Under the pieces are notes generated by a model. The model did no database searches. It worked only from the letters and a program-made list of their open reading frames with translations, and was not told the DNA's origin. From the NCBI RefSeq assembly GCF_014297445.1, contig NZ_JACORU010000004.1:248001-312000 (forward strand): DNA of 64,000 nt, written 5' to 3'. Both the position numbers and the translations under genes were made by a program. Each line of letters opens with the position of its first letter. The stretch's first letter is position 1. Positions 26,508-35,133 of this stretch are shown here, piece by piece. This DNA is from Ramlibacter albus (GTDB taxonomy: Bacteria > Pseudomonadota > Gammaproteobacteria > Burkholderiales > Burkholderiaceae_C).

Positions 26508-27812
26508 TTACCTCTGCGGCATGTGGGCCGCCGTGATCACGGGGCTCACGGTCGCGTCCTCGGGGATCGCGGGCATGGTGAGGTTCCACGTCTCCCACGC
26601 ATCGCGCAGCGAAACCAGTCGCGCGGGGTCGCGCCCCGCGAGGTTCGCGCGTTCGCGCTCGTCCGACGAGACGTCGAAGAGGTAGTCGTGCCCGTCCACC
26701 CGCAGGTACTTCCACGGCCCGTCGCGCAGCGCGCGCTGGCCGCGGTGGTTCATGCGCCAGTGCATCGGGCGCTCGAACGAATGCGACGCACCGCGAAGCA
26801 CCGGCAGCAGCGAGATGCCGTCGAGCGGATAGGCAGGGTCGGCAGCGACGCCGGCCGCGTCGAGCACGGTCGCCGACCAGTCCATCGTCATGCAATGCTG
26901 CGCGCTCGTAGCGCCCGGTGCGATCGCATCCGGCCAGTGCGCGATCCACGGCACGCGGATGCCGCCTTCGGTGAGGTCCATCTTGCCGCCCACCAGCGGC
27001 CAGTTGTCGCTGAAGCGCTCGCCGCCGTTGTCGCTGGTGAAGATCACGAGGGTGTTCGCGTCGTGGCCGTTGCGCCGCAGGGCCTCCATCACCCACCCGA
27101 TGCCCTCGTCCATGTGGTGGATCATGCGGCGATAGGTGTCGATGTTGCCGCCGTCGAGGTGGTACAGGCTGTCCTTCACGCGCGGCGCCACGTCGGCCGA
27201 CTCCCGCGTTTCCCACGGCCAGTGCGGCGCGGTGTAGTGGAGGCTCAGGAAGAAGGGCGCGTCCTGCTTCGCCATGCGTTCCACGTAGTCGACCGCACGG
27301 CGCGAGATCAGGTCGGTGAGGTAGCCTTCTTCGCGCTGCTTCGCATCGCCCACCCACAGGTCGTGCTGCCCGCTCGTGCCGCAGTGGGTGAAGTAGTCCA
27401 CGCCGCCCGACATCGGCCCGAAGAACTCCTCGTAGCCGGATTTCAGCGGGCCGAAATGCGGCGCGAAGCCGAGGTGCCACTTGCCCACCAGCGCCGTGCG
27501 CCAGCCGGCATCGCGCAGCAGCGATGCGATCGTCGGGTGCTCCGGCGGCAGGCCATGCGTCGAGTTCATGCGCATCGGCTCGTCCATTGCCCCGCGCAAG
27601 CGGTACTGGTAGCGTCCCGTCGCGAGCGCGAACCGCGTGGGCGAGCACACGGGCGAATTCGCATACCCCTGCGTGAAGCGCATGCCGCCGGCCGCGAGCG
27701 AATCGAGCACCGGCGACACGGCACCGAACGACGCCTCGCGGCCGCCGTAGCAGCCGAGGTCCGCATAGCCCAGGTCGTCGGCGACGATGAAGATGAAGTT
27801 GGGCCTTGCCAT
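26508..27812 (-). CDS. type I sulfatase (formylglycine-dependent), apparently cytoplasmic
   Basis: A 434-residue alkaline-phosphatase-superfamily sulfatase. The N-terminus PNFIFIVADDLGYADLGCYGG carries the metal-binding Asp pair. The activation motif SPVCSPTRFALATGRY contains Cys56 in C-x-P-x-R, the site converted to formylglycine. LVGKWHLGF and FTSDNGGE are further active-site segments. No signal peptide is visible, so sulfate would be released in the cytoplasm. The start overlaps the stop of the upstream receptor gene by one base, and the SulP transporter follows after 9 nt. Substrate not known; a formylglycine-generating enzyme is not in the window. Confidence 0.9.
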   Translation of the reverse strand: MARPNFIFIVADDLGYADLGCYGGREASFGAVSPVLDSLAAGGMRFTQGYANSPVCSPTRFALATGRYQYRLRGAMDEPMRMNSTHGLPPEHPTIASLLRDAGWRTALVGKWHLGFAPHFGPLKSGYEEFFGPMSGGVDYFTHCGTSGQHDLWVGDAKQREEGYLTDLISRRAVDYVERMAKQDAPFFLSLHYTAPHWPWETRESADVAPRVKDSLYHLDGGNIDTYRRMIHHMDEGIGWVMEALRRNGHDANTLVIFTSDNGGERFSDNWPLVGGKMDLTEGGIRVPWIAHWPDAIAPGATSAQHCMTMDWSATVLDAAGVAADPAYPLDGISLLPVLRGASHSFERPMHWRMNHRGQRALRDGPWKYLRVDGHDYLFDVSSDERERANLAGRDPARLVSLRDAWETWNLTMPAIPEDATVSPVITAAHMPQR

Positions 27813-28774
27813 CACTCCGCCTTCAGCTCGAGGCGCTTGACGAGCGGTTCCCAGCGCACGATCTCGTCCTTCATCAGCTGCTCCGCCTGCGCGCGGCTCG
27901 TGCCTTGCGCGACGAGGTCGGTGTTCTGCAGCCGTGTGCGCACGTCGGGCTGCTTCATGATCTCCATCGCGGCCTTCTCGATCTCCGCCACCACGGGCGC
28001 CGGCGTGCCCTTGGCCACCTGCAGCACGAGGCGGAAGGTCGCGTCGAGCGCAGGCTGGTTCAGCGCTTTCGCGAGTGTCGGCACGTCCGGCGCCATCGGC
28101 GAAGCAGTAGCCGAAGACACCGCAAGTGCCTTGAGCTTGTCGGCCTTCACGTGCGGGATCACTGTCGGGGTCGCCAGGAAGCCGCAGTTCACTTCGCCGG
28201 CCAGCACGGCCTGCGTCGCAGGCGCGGGGCCGCGATACGGGATGTGTTCCATCCGCGCGCCGGTGCCCTGCAGGAACATCTCGGCGGCCAGGTGGCCGGG
28301 CACGCCGGGGCCGCCGGAGCCATACGTCATGCGCGTCGACCTGGCCTTTGCCGCCAGTTCGCCAACGCTTGCCACGCCCACGGAAGGGTGGCAAACCAGC
28401 ATCTGCGAAAAGCTCGCGAGTACCGAGACCGAGACGAGGTCGTTGCGCGCATCGAAGCCCGTGTTGCGGTACACGAGCGGGTTGACGGTGAGCACCGTGT
28501 CCGGGCTCAGCACCAGCGTGTGGCCGTCGGGCTCCGCTTTCGCGGCCAGGCCCGCGGCGAGGTTGTTGCCGGCGCCCGGCCGGTTCTCCACGACGACGGG
28601 CTGGTTCGTGCGCTTGCCCAGCTGGTCCGCGAACAGGCGCGACGTGATGTCGGAGGGCCCCCCCGGCGGCGAGCCGACGAGGATCTTCACGGCCTTGGTC
28701 GGCCAGACGGGCGCCTGTGCGGCTGCGGCCATGCAAGCCAACGCGCAGACGGTGAAAAGCAGCTTGTCCTTCAT
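27812..28774 (-). CDS. tripartite tricarboxylate transporter (Bug-type) periplasmic receptor
   Basis: A 320-residue protein. Residues 1-20 form a signal peptide (LLFTVCALACMAAAAQA). The mature part follows the TctC/Bug pattern: KILVGSPPGGPSDITSRLFADQL, VVVENRPGAGNNLAA, PHVKADKLKALAVSS. A good GAAGAAGGA ribosome site precedes ATG 28774. The family binds carboxylates or other small organics for a TctAB permease, which is absent here. It is close to the sulfatase and to a second receptor, suggesting capture of sulfated or sulfonated substrates. Confidence 0.9.
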   Translation of the reverse strand: MKDKLLFTVCALACMAAAAQAPVWPTKAVKILVGSPPGGPSDITSRLFADQLGKRTNQPVVVENRPGAGNNLAAGLAAKAEPDGHTLVLSPDTVLTVNPLVYRNTGFDARNDLVSVSVLASFSQMLVCHPSVGVASVGELAAKARSTRMTYGSGGPGVPGHLAAEMFLQGTGARMEHIPYRGPAPATQAVLAGEVNCGFLATPTVIPHVKADKLKALAVSSATASPMAPDVPTLAKALNQPALDATFRLVLQVAKGTPAPVVAEIEKAAMEIMKQPDVRTRLQNTDLVAQGTSRAQAEQLMKDEIVRWEPLVKRLELKAE

Positions 28775-28788
28775 ATGCGCGTCCTTCT

Positions 28789-29736
28789 TCAGTCCAGTGT
28801 CACGCCCGTGGCCTTGATCGGCTTTTCCCAGCGCGCGAGGTCGGCGCGCTGCGCGGCCGCGAGCTCGGCCGATGTCGAGCCCACGGGTTCGTAGCCGAGT
28901 TTGACCAGCTTGTCCTGCATCGCCGGGTGGCGGATCGCCCTGGCCATCGCGCGCTCCAATCGCCCGAGCGCGTCCGCGGGTACGCCGGCCGGCGCATACA
29001 TCGCGAACCACGCGGTGGCCACCATGTTCACGCCGGACTCCTTGAGCGTCGGCACCTCGGGCACCTGCGGGTCGCGCGTCTCGCCGGTCACGGCGATGAT
29101 CCGCACCTTGCCGCCGCGATGCAGTTCCGCGGTCTCCGACACCACGTCGAACTTGTAGCCGATGTGCCCGCCCAGAAGCGCCGTGTTCGCCGGCCCGCCG
29201 CCCTGGAAGGGCACGTGCTGCATCGCGACGCCGGTGCTCTGTTCGAGCAGCACGCCCATGAAGTGCGGTAGCGTCCCGAGGCCCGGCGAACCGTAGGTCG
29301 CGGACTTGGGGTCGGCCTTGGCCCTGGCCAGCATCTCGGCCACGCTTTTGACGTTGGTCGCGGGCCCCGAGACCACGCCGAACTGGAAGTGCGCGATCAG
29401 CGAGACCGGCGTGAAGTCCTTCACCGGGTCGTACTCGAGCTTCTTGTAGACGTGCGGGAACAGCACCATCGGGCCGCTGGGCAGCACGACGACGGTCTGG
29501 CCGTCGGGCCTGGCTGCCTTCACCGCCGCGAGTGCGATGCGCCCGCCCGCGCCGGGGCGGTTCTCGACGACGACGGGGTTGAAGTCGTCGCGCAAGGCAT
29601 CGGCCACGAGCCGCGCGATCACGTCCGCCGAGCCGCCGGGCGGGAAGCCCACCAGGATCTTCAGCGGGGGCTTGTCCTGCGCGAATGCTGCGCTGGCGCA
29701 GGCGGCCAGCAGGCCGGCGAGAAAGGCTCGTCGCAT
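28789..29736 (-). CDS. second tripartite tricarboxylate transporter (Bug-type) receptor
   Basis: A 315-residue paralogue of the next gene: signal peptide RRAFLAGLLAACASAAFAQ, then LKILVGFPPGGSADVIARLVAD, VVVENRPGAGGRIALAAV and MQHVPFQGGGPANTALLGGHIGYKFD. It lies 14 nt upstream of the first receptor on the same strand. A tandem receptor pair without TctA/TctB is common in Bordetella and Comamonadaceae, where orphan receptors borrow permeases or act as sensors. Confidence 0.9.
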   Translation of the reverse strand: MRRAFLAGLLAACASAAFAQDKPPLKILVGFPPGGSADVIARLVADALRDDFNPVVVENRPGAGGRIALAAVKAARPDGQTVVVLPSGPMVLFPHVYKKLEYDPVKDFTPVSLIAHFQFGVVSGPATNVKSVAEMLARAKADPKSATYGSPGLGTLPHFMGVLLEQSTGVAMQHVPFQGGGPANTALLGGHIGYKFDVVSETAELHRGGKVRIIAVTGETRDPQVPEVPTLKESGVNMVATAWFAMYAPAGVPADALGRLERAMARAIRHPAMQDKLVKLGYEPVGSTSAELAAAQRADLARWEKPIKATGVTLD

Positions 29737-29787
29737 GGGGTACTCCAGTTCCGCACGGGGGGACCGGGCAAATCTATCATCGTCCGG

Positions 29788-32247
29788 ATGCAGGAACCAC
29801 CGTTTCCGGGGGTGACGGGCTGGCTCGCGTCGCGCGGCTGGCAGGCCTTCGATTTCCAGCGCGAGGTGTGGCAGGCCGTGGCCGAGGGCCGCAGCGGCAT
29901 GCTGCACGCCACCACGGGCGCGGGCAAGACGTACGCGGTGTGGCTGGGCATGCTGGAGGAACTGGTGCGGCGGCATCCACCGGGCCGGTCCGCCGAGCCC
30001 TTGCGGGTGATCTGGCTCACGCCCATGCGCGCGCTCGCCGCCGATACGGCAAAAGCCCTCACGCTGCCGATGATGGACCTGGCGCCCGCGTGGACGCTGG
30101 GCATGCGCACCGGCGACACGCCGAGCGCCGAGCGCGCCCGGCAGGACAGGCGCATGCCCACCGTGCTGGTCACCACGCCCGAGTCGCTCACGCTCATGCT
30201 CACGCGCGAGAACAGCCGCGCGGAGCTCACGGGCGTGGAGTACGTGGTGGTGGACGAGTGGCACGAGCTCATCGGCAGCAAGCGGGGTGTGCAAGCGCAG
30301 CTGGCGCTTGCGCGCCTGCGGCGCTTCAACCCGCGGCTCGTGACCTGGGGCCTGAGCGCGACGATGGGCAACCTCGAGGAAGCCATGCAGGTGCTGTGCG
30401 GGCCCGATGAAGACCCGCCGCCGAAACTCGTGCGTGGCCGCATCGACAAGACCCTCACCATCGACACGCTCATCCCGCCCGACCCCGGCAAGTACTCGTG
30501 GGCGGGCCACCTCGGCGCGCGCATGCAGTTGCCCGTGGTGCAGGAGATCGAGAAGTCGAGCGGCACCACGCTCGTCTTCACCAACGTGCGTTCGCAGGCG
30601 GAGATCTGGTACCAGCTGCTGCTGGAAGCGAAGCCCGAATGGGCCGGCGAGGTGGCGCTGCACCACGGCTCGCTGGACAAGGCCACGCGCGAGTGGGTGG
30701 AGAACGGCCTCAAGCAGGGCACGTTGCGCGCAGTCGTCGCCACCTCCTCGCTCGACCTCGGCGTGGACTTCCTGCCCGTCGAACGCGTGCTGCAGGTCGG
30801 CAGCGCGAAGGGCATCGCGCGCATGATGCAGCGCGCCGGCCGCAGCGGCCACGCGCCCGGACGGCCGAGCCGCCTGACGCTCGTGCCGACCAACACGCTG
30901 GAAATCCTCGACGGTGCCGCGGCGCGCCGCGCCATCCGCAAGGGGCTGGTCGAGAAGCGCCAGTCGCCGCACAAGCCGCTGGACGTGCTGGTGCAGCACA
31001 TCGTGACCGTGGCGCTCGGCGGCGGGTTCGTGGCCGACGAACTTTACGAGGAAGTCACCACCGCATGGGCCTACCGCGACCTCACGCGCGAGGAGTTCGA
31101 CTGGGCGCTCGCCTTCTGCGAACGCGGCGGCGAAAGCCTCACCGCCTACCCCGAATACCACCGCATCAAGCAGGACGAGGAGGGCGTCTGGCGCGTGCCC
31201 GACCGCGGCACGGCCAAGCGGCACCGGCTCGGCGTGGGCACCATCGTCAGCGACGCCGCGATCAGCATCAAGTACATGAGCGGCGTGACGCTGGGCACGA
31301 TGGAAGAGGGCTTCGTCGCGCGCCTGAAGCCCGGCGACTGCTTCTTCTTCGCGGGCAAGCTGCTGGAATTCATCCGCGTGCGCGAGATGGCGGCGTACGT
31401 GAAGAAGGCCACGCGCAACAAGGGCACGGTGCCCACGTGGCAGGGCGCGAAGATGGCCTTCACGAGCGAGATGAGCGAAGCGATCCTCGAGACGATGCAG
31501 GTCGCCGCGCAAGGCGACTTCTTCGAGCCGGAGCTCGAAGCCGCGCGCCCGATGCTGCAGACGCAGGCGCGGCTGTCGAAGATCCCCACGCCTTCCACGC
31601 TGCTGGTCGAGGGCTTCCAGTCGCGCGAAGGCCAGCACATCTACATCTACCCCTTCGCCGGCCGCAACGTGCACCTGGGCCTGGCGAGCCTCATCGCGTG
31701 GCGCCTCGCGCGAGACAAGCCCAACACCTTCAGCATCTCCATCAACGACTACGGCTTCGAGCTGGTGAGCGCCGAGCCGTTCGACGTGGAGCCGGTCACG
31801 TCGCTCGAGGTGTTCACCACTCGCGAGCTGATGGCCGACGTGCTGGCCTCGCTCAACTCGTCGGAGCTGTCGCAGCGGCGCTTTCGCGAGATCGCGCGCG
31901 TGGCGGGCCTCGTCACCACCGGCTACCCCGGCCAGCCGAAGAGCGCGCGGCAGATCCAGGCATCGAGTTCGCTCTTCTACGAGGTATTCCGCAAGTACGA
32001 CAAGGGCAACCTGCTGCTCTCGCAGGCCGACAACGAGGTGCTCAGCCAGGAGCTGGAGATCTCGCGCCTGGCCGAGACGCTGAGGAAGATGCAGCGCAAG
32101 AAGCTCGTCTTTGCGCCGCTGCGCCACCCCAGCCCCATGAGCGTGCCGCTCATGGTCGAGCGCTTCCGGGAGAAGCTCACCACGGAACAGCTGTCGCAGC
32201 GGCTCGACCGCATCCTGCGCGACATGGAAGCCGACACGGGCGGTTGA
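29788..32247 (+). CDS. Lhr-type DEXH helicase of the ligase-associated repair system
   Basis: An 819-residue superfamily 2 helicase. Visible motifs are Walker A TTGAGKTYA near residue 42, motif II DEWH at residues 156-159, SATMG (motif III), LVFTNVRSQAE (motif IV), VVATSSLDLGVDF (motif V) and QRAGRSGHAPG (motif VI). The C-terminal half is the Lhr-core winged-helix and beta-barrel region. It matches the ligase-associated DNA-damage helicase class whose usual partners are the exonuclease and ligase at 18.5-21.2 kb. It starts divergently from the receptor/sulfatase operon. No PdeM-type phosphoesterase gene follows it. Confidence 0.93.
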   Translation: MQEPPFPGVTGWLASRGWQAFDFQREVWQAVAEGRSGMLHATTGAGKTYAVWLGMLEELVRRHPPGRSAEPLRVIWLTPMRALAADTAKALTLPMMDLAPAWTLGMRTGDTPSAERARQDRRMPTVLVTTPESLTLMLTRENSRAELTGVEYVVVDEWHELIGSKRGVQAQLALARLRRFNPRLVTWGLSATMGNLEEAMQVLCGPDEDPPPKLVRGRIDKTLTIDTLIPPDPGKYSWAGHLGARMQLPVVQEIEKSSGTTLVFTNVRSQAEIWYQLLLEAKPEWAGEVALHHGSLDKATREWVENGLKQGTLRAVVATSSLDLGVDFLPVERVLQVGSAKGIARMMQRAGRSGHAPGRPSRLTLVPTNTLEILDGAAARRAIRKGLVEKRQSPHKPLDVLVQHIVTVALGGGFVADELYEEVTTAWAYRDLTREEFDWALAFCERGGESLTAYPEYHRIKQDEEGVWRVPDRGTAKRHRLGVGTIVSDAAISIKYMSGVTLGTMEEGFVARLKPGDCFFFAGKLLEFIRVREMAAYVKKATRNKGTVPTWQGAKMAFTSEMSEAILETMQVAAQGDFFEPELEAARPMLQTQARLSKIPTPSTLLVEGFQSREGQHIYIYPFAGRNVHLGLASLIAWRLARDKPNTFSISINDYGFELVSAEPFDVEPVTSLEVFTTRELMADVLASLNSSELSQRRFREIARVAGLVTTGYPGQPKSARQIQASSSLFYEVFRKYDKGNLLLSQADNEVLSQELEISRLAETLRKMQRKKLVFAPLRHPSPMSVPLMVERFREKLTTEQLSQRLDRILRDMEADTGG

Positions 32248-32294
32248 GGGGGAGTCCTACAGCGCGGCCGTGACGATGCGCCTAGATTGAAGGC

Positions 32295-32630
32295 ATGAGG
32301 CCCGTTCTCGTGCTTGCCGTCGTCGCCGCGCTCGCGGGCTGCGGCGAGCGCGCGCCGCAGCCCAAGGTGGAGCCCACGCAGGTGATGGGCGCCGCGCCGC
32401 AGTTGCGTGACGCCATCGACGACACCGGCATCGTCACCACGATCAAGCGCGCGCTGCTCGCGGACGGCGAGCTCGGGCAGTTCGTCATCGACGTCGACAG
32501 CAAGGACGGCTACGTCGTGCTCAGCGGCGTCGCGCCCAGCGAGCAGGCGCGCGAGCGCGCCACCGAGATCGCGCGCCACATTCCGCAGGTGGGCGAGATC
32601 GCGAACCAGTTGACGGTCAAGCAGGGTTAG
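32295..32630 (+). CDS. BON-domain lipoprotein
   Basis: A 111-residue protein with a lipoprotein signal peptide (VLVLAVVAALAGC, lipobox LAGC) and one BON domain (DTGIVTTIKRALLADGELGQFVIDVDSKDGYVVLSGVAPSEQARERATEIAR, residues about 42-95). BON domains bind phospholipids and are common in envelope-stress proteins such as OsmY. Its end overlaps the convergent LysR gene by 14 bp. Confidence 0.85.
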   Translation: MRPVLVLAVVAALAGCGERAPQPKVEPTQVMGAAPQLRDAIDDTGIVTTIKRALLADGELGQFVIDVDSKDGYVVLSGVAPSEQARERATEIARHIPQVGEIANQLTVKQG

Positions 32631-33525
32631 CCGGCAAGCGCGGCGTGCCCTGCCAGCACTGCTCGAGCGCCTGGTCAACCGCCTGGACCAGCGGGTCGGC
32701 GAGCCGGTCGCCGGGATAGACGAGGGCCAGCGAGGTCGTCACCGACTCGTTTCCGAAGCGGACCAGCCCGCCTCGTGCTTCGCCCTCGACAGCGATTTCT
32801 TCGCGAACGAGGCCCATGCCGATGCCGGCGCGGACCATCGCGCTCACCAGGTCTTCATGGTCCGCCTGCGCGGTTTCTTCGGGGTGGATGGCGACGCGCG
32901 CCAGCAACTCGTCCTGCAATTCGCGATGGGCGCTGTGCGGGGTCATCCGCACCCACGGGCGGCGAGCCGCCTCGCTCCAGCCGTGTTCATCGAGTGCGGC
33001 GCGCCAGGCGGCGGGTGCGACGACGCAATAGCGCAATTGCCGCAGGACACGGCCCTTCACGCCCGCCGGCAGCGAGCGGCAGACGAAGAGCGACGCGTCG
33101 ATGTCCGCGTTGCGAAGCGACTCCAGCAGCCAGCTGATGCGGCCGGCCTGCAGGTCCACGCGCACTGCGGGATGCGATTGCGCCATGGCGCGCAGGAACT
33201 CCTCCACTCGCATGATCCCGGCATCGATCATCGGGATGCCCATGCGGACCTGCCCCGAGAGCCGGCCGCGCAGCGAGCGCGACGAGTGGATGAAGTCGCC
33301 GAAGGCTTCGAGTGCGCGCTCGGCCTTGCCAAGCAGTGCCTGCCCGGCAGGCGTGAGCGAAATGGCCGTCGTACTGCGCGTGAACAGCCGCACGTCGAGG
33401 TGCGCCTCGAGCGTCCTGAGTTGCCCGCTCACGGCGGGCTGCGTGACGTGCAGGGCTTCGGCGGCTCGCGTCACGCTACCGAGGCGAGCAACCGTGGCGA
33501 AAGTGCGCAAGTGCCGGATGTCCAT
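32617..33525 (-). CDS. LysR-family transcriptional regulator
   Basis: A 302-residue regulator. The N-terminal winged helix (MDIRHLRTFATVARLGSVTRAAEALHVTQPAVSGQLRTLE) is typical LysR, followed by a substrate-binding domain. ATG 33525 is preceded by GGAG at 8 nt; a GTG at 33531 is an alternative. It is transcribed divergently from an amidase gene, the classic LysR arrangement, so it likely controls the amidase and the following transporter. Confidence 0.92.
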   Translation of the reverse strand: MDIRHLRTFATVARLGSVTRAAEALHVTQPAVSGQLRTLEAHLDVRLFTRSTTAISLTPAGQALLGKAERALEAFGDFIHSSRSLRGRLSGQVRMGIPMIDAGIMRVEEFLRAMAQSHPAVRVDLQAGRISWLLESLRNADIDASLFVCRSLPAGVKGRVLRQLRYCVVAPAAWRAALDEHGWSEAARRPWVRMTPHSAHRELQDELLARVAIHPEETAQADHEDLVSAMVRAGIGMGLVREEIAVEGEARGGLVRFGNESVTTSLALVYPGDRLADPLVQAVDQALEQCWQGTPRLPANPA

Positions 33526-33648
33526 GGTCACCGCTCCGGGTTTTCCCGGCCGCAGCCGGTGTTATGGGGTGCATCAGAAGAAGTGAATTGTGGACGTGAA
33601 CGCACCTGCCTATCGTTCAGCCCGTTCCAACCCTCCGGAGAAAAGACC

Positions 33649-35106
33649 ATGGATTCTTCTACCTGCGCCGAGCCCCGGGCGCGTGCGACGAGCGCCGACG
33701 AGCTGTGCGCATTGACGGCCGTCGAAGCCGTTCGCCTGCTTCGCAGCCACGAGCTCTCGCCCCTCGATCTCGTCGACGCGTCGATCGCCCGCATCGAGGC
33801 CGCCGACCCCGTCATCAACGCGCTGCCGCTGCGCCGCTTCGAAGCTGCACGCGAGGAAGCGCGCAACTTTCGCGCACCGGCCGGCGACGAGTCCGCGGCG
33901 CCGGGCTGGCTCGCCGGGCTTCCCATCGCAGTGAAGGACTACAACGACGTGGCAGGCATGCCGACCACGTGCGGCTCGCCCATCCTCGCCGACGCCGTCG
34001 CCGAACGGTCGGACCTCACCGTGGCGCGCCTGCAGCGGCGCGGTGCCATCGCCCTCGCCAAGTCCAACGTGCCCGAATTCGCGGGGGCCAACACGTTCAA
34101 CACGGTCTTCGGCGCTACTCGCAACCCCTGGAACCCCGAGCTCACGGTCGGTGGTTCCTCGGGCGGGTCGGCCGCGGCGCTGGCCGCGGGCATGGTGTGG
34201 CTGGCCACCGGCAACGACCTGGGCGGCAGCCTGCGCATCCCGGCCAGCTACTGCGGCGTGGTGGGCCTGCGGCCGAGCGTCGGCCGCGTGCCGCGCCCCG
34301 AATCCTGCGTCCCGTTCGATCCCCTGTGGGTGGAAGGCCCGATGGGGCGCTGCGTGGCGGATGTGGCACTCATGCTCGACGCGCAGGCGCATTTCGATCG
34401 TCGCGACCCGCTGTCGGTGCCGGCCCCGGCGACGTCGTTCCTCGACGCGGTCCTGCAGCCGGCGGCGCCGCGCCGGGTCGGGTTCTCTGCCGACCTCGGT
34501 GTCGGCCGCGTCGACGCCGAAGTTGCGCGGATCTGCGAAGCCGCGGTCCGCCGTTTCGCCGGGGCCGGCGCGGACGTGACGGGCGAGCACCCGGACTTCA
34601 GCGGGGCCTTCGAGGCGTTCCATACCTTGCGCGCGAATCTGGTTGCCGCCGTGCGCGGGCCGTTGCTGGAACGGCACCGCGAGTCGATCTGTCCCGAGAT
34701 CGTCTGGAACATCGAGAAGGGCCTGCAGCAAGGCGGCGCGGACGTCGCGCGTGCGGAGCGGCTGCGAGGCGAGCTGTTCATGCGGCTGGACCGGTTCTTC
34801 GCGCACCACGACCTGCTGGCCTGCCCCACCGTGGCCATGCCGCCTTACCCGGTGGCGCAGCGGTTCCCGACGCACATCGACGGCGAGGCGCTGCATTCGT
34901 ACATCGACTGGATGTACCTCACGTTCGTGCTCACGCTGACCGGGTGCCCCGCCATCTCCGTGCCCGTCGGCCTCACCTCCGACGGCCGGCCGGTGGGCCT
35001 GCAGCTGCTGGGCCGGCCCCGCGGCGACGGCCCGTTGCTCGCCGCAGCGCGGGTGCTGGAGCAACTTGCCGGCATGGACACGCTCGTGCCCCGCCGCCCG
35101 TCCTGA
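33649..35106 (+). CDS. amidase signature family hydrolase
   Basis: A 485-residue enzyme with the amidase-signature Ser-Ser-Lys triad: Lys in PIAVKDYNDVAGMPTTCGS, the cis-Ser and nucleophilic Ser in TVGGSSGGSAAALAAGM, and GGSLRIPASYCGVVGLRPS. A CCGGAG ribosome site precedes ATG 33649. The family hydrolyses amides to carboxylates and ammonia; the substrate is unknown. The next gene is an AtoE-type carboxylate transporter 27 nt downstream, and a divergent LysR lies upstream. Confidence 0.9.
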   Translation: MDSSTCAEPRARATSADELCALTAVEAVRLLRSHELSPLDLVDASIARIEAADPVINALPLRRFEAAREEARNFRAPAGDESAAPGWLAGLPIAVKDYNDVAGMPTTCGSPILADAVAERSDLTVARLQRRGAIALAKSNVPEFAGANTFNTVFGATRNPWNPELTVGGSSGGSAAALAAGMVWLATGNDLGGSLRIPASYCGVVGLRPSVGRVPRPESCVPFDPLWVEGPMGRCVADVALMLDAQAHFDRRDPLSVPAPATSFLDAVLQPAAPRRVGFSADLGVGRVDAEVARICEAAVRRFAGAGADVTGEHPDFSGAFEAFHTLRANLVAAVRGPLLERHRESICPEIVWNIEKGLQQGGADVARAERLRGELFMRLDRFFAHHDLLACPTVAMPPYPVAQRFPTHIDGEALHSYIDWMYLTFVLTLTGCPAISVPVGLTSDGRPVGLQLLGRPRGDGPLLAAARVLEQLAGMDTLVPRRPS

Positions 35107-35133
35107 AACCACGGAACGACCTGGAGACCCACC

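Noticed and set aside
24855..28817. Open frame of about 1,300 codons on the plus strand through SulP, sulfatase and receptor genes
   Set aside because: Arg/His/Ala low-complexity translation antisense to well-recognised minus-strand genes; an artefact of high GC.
28789..32127. Minus-strand frame of more than 1,100 codons running from the receptor gene back through the helicase
   Set aside because: Only the 28789-29736 part is a real gene with signal peptide and family motifs; the rest is the shadow of the plus-strand helicase.
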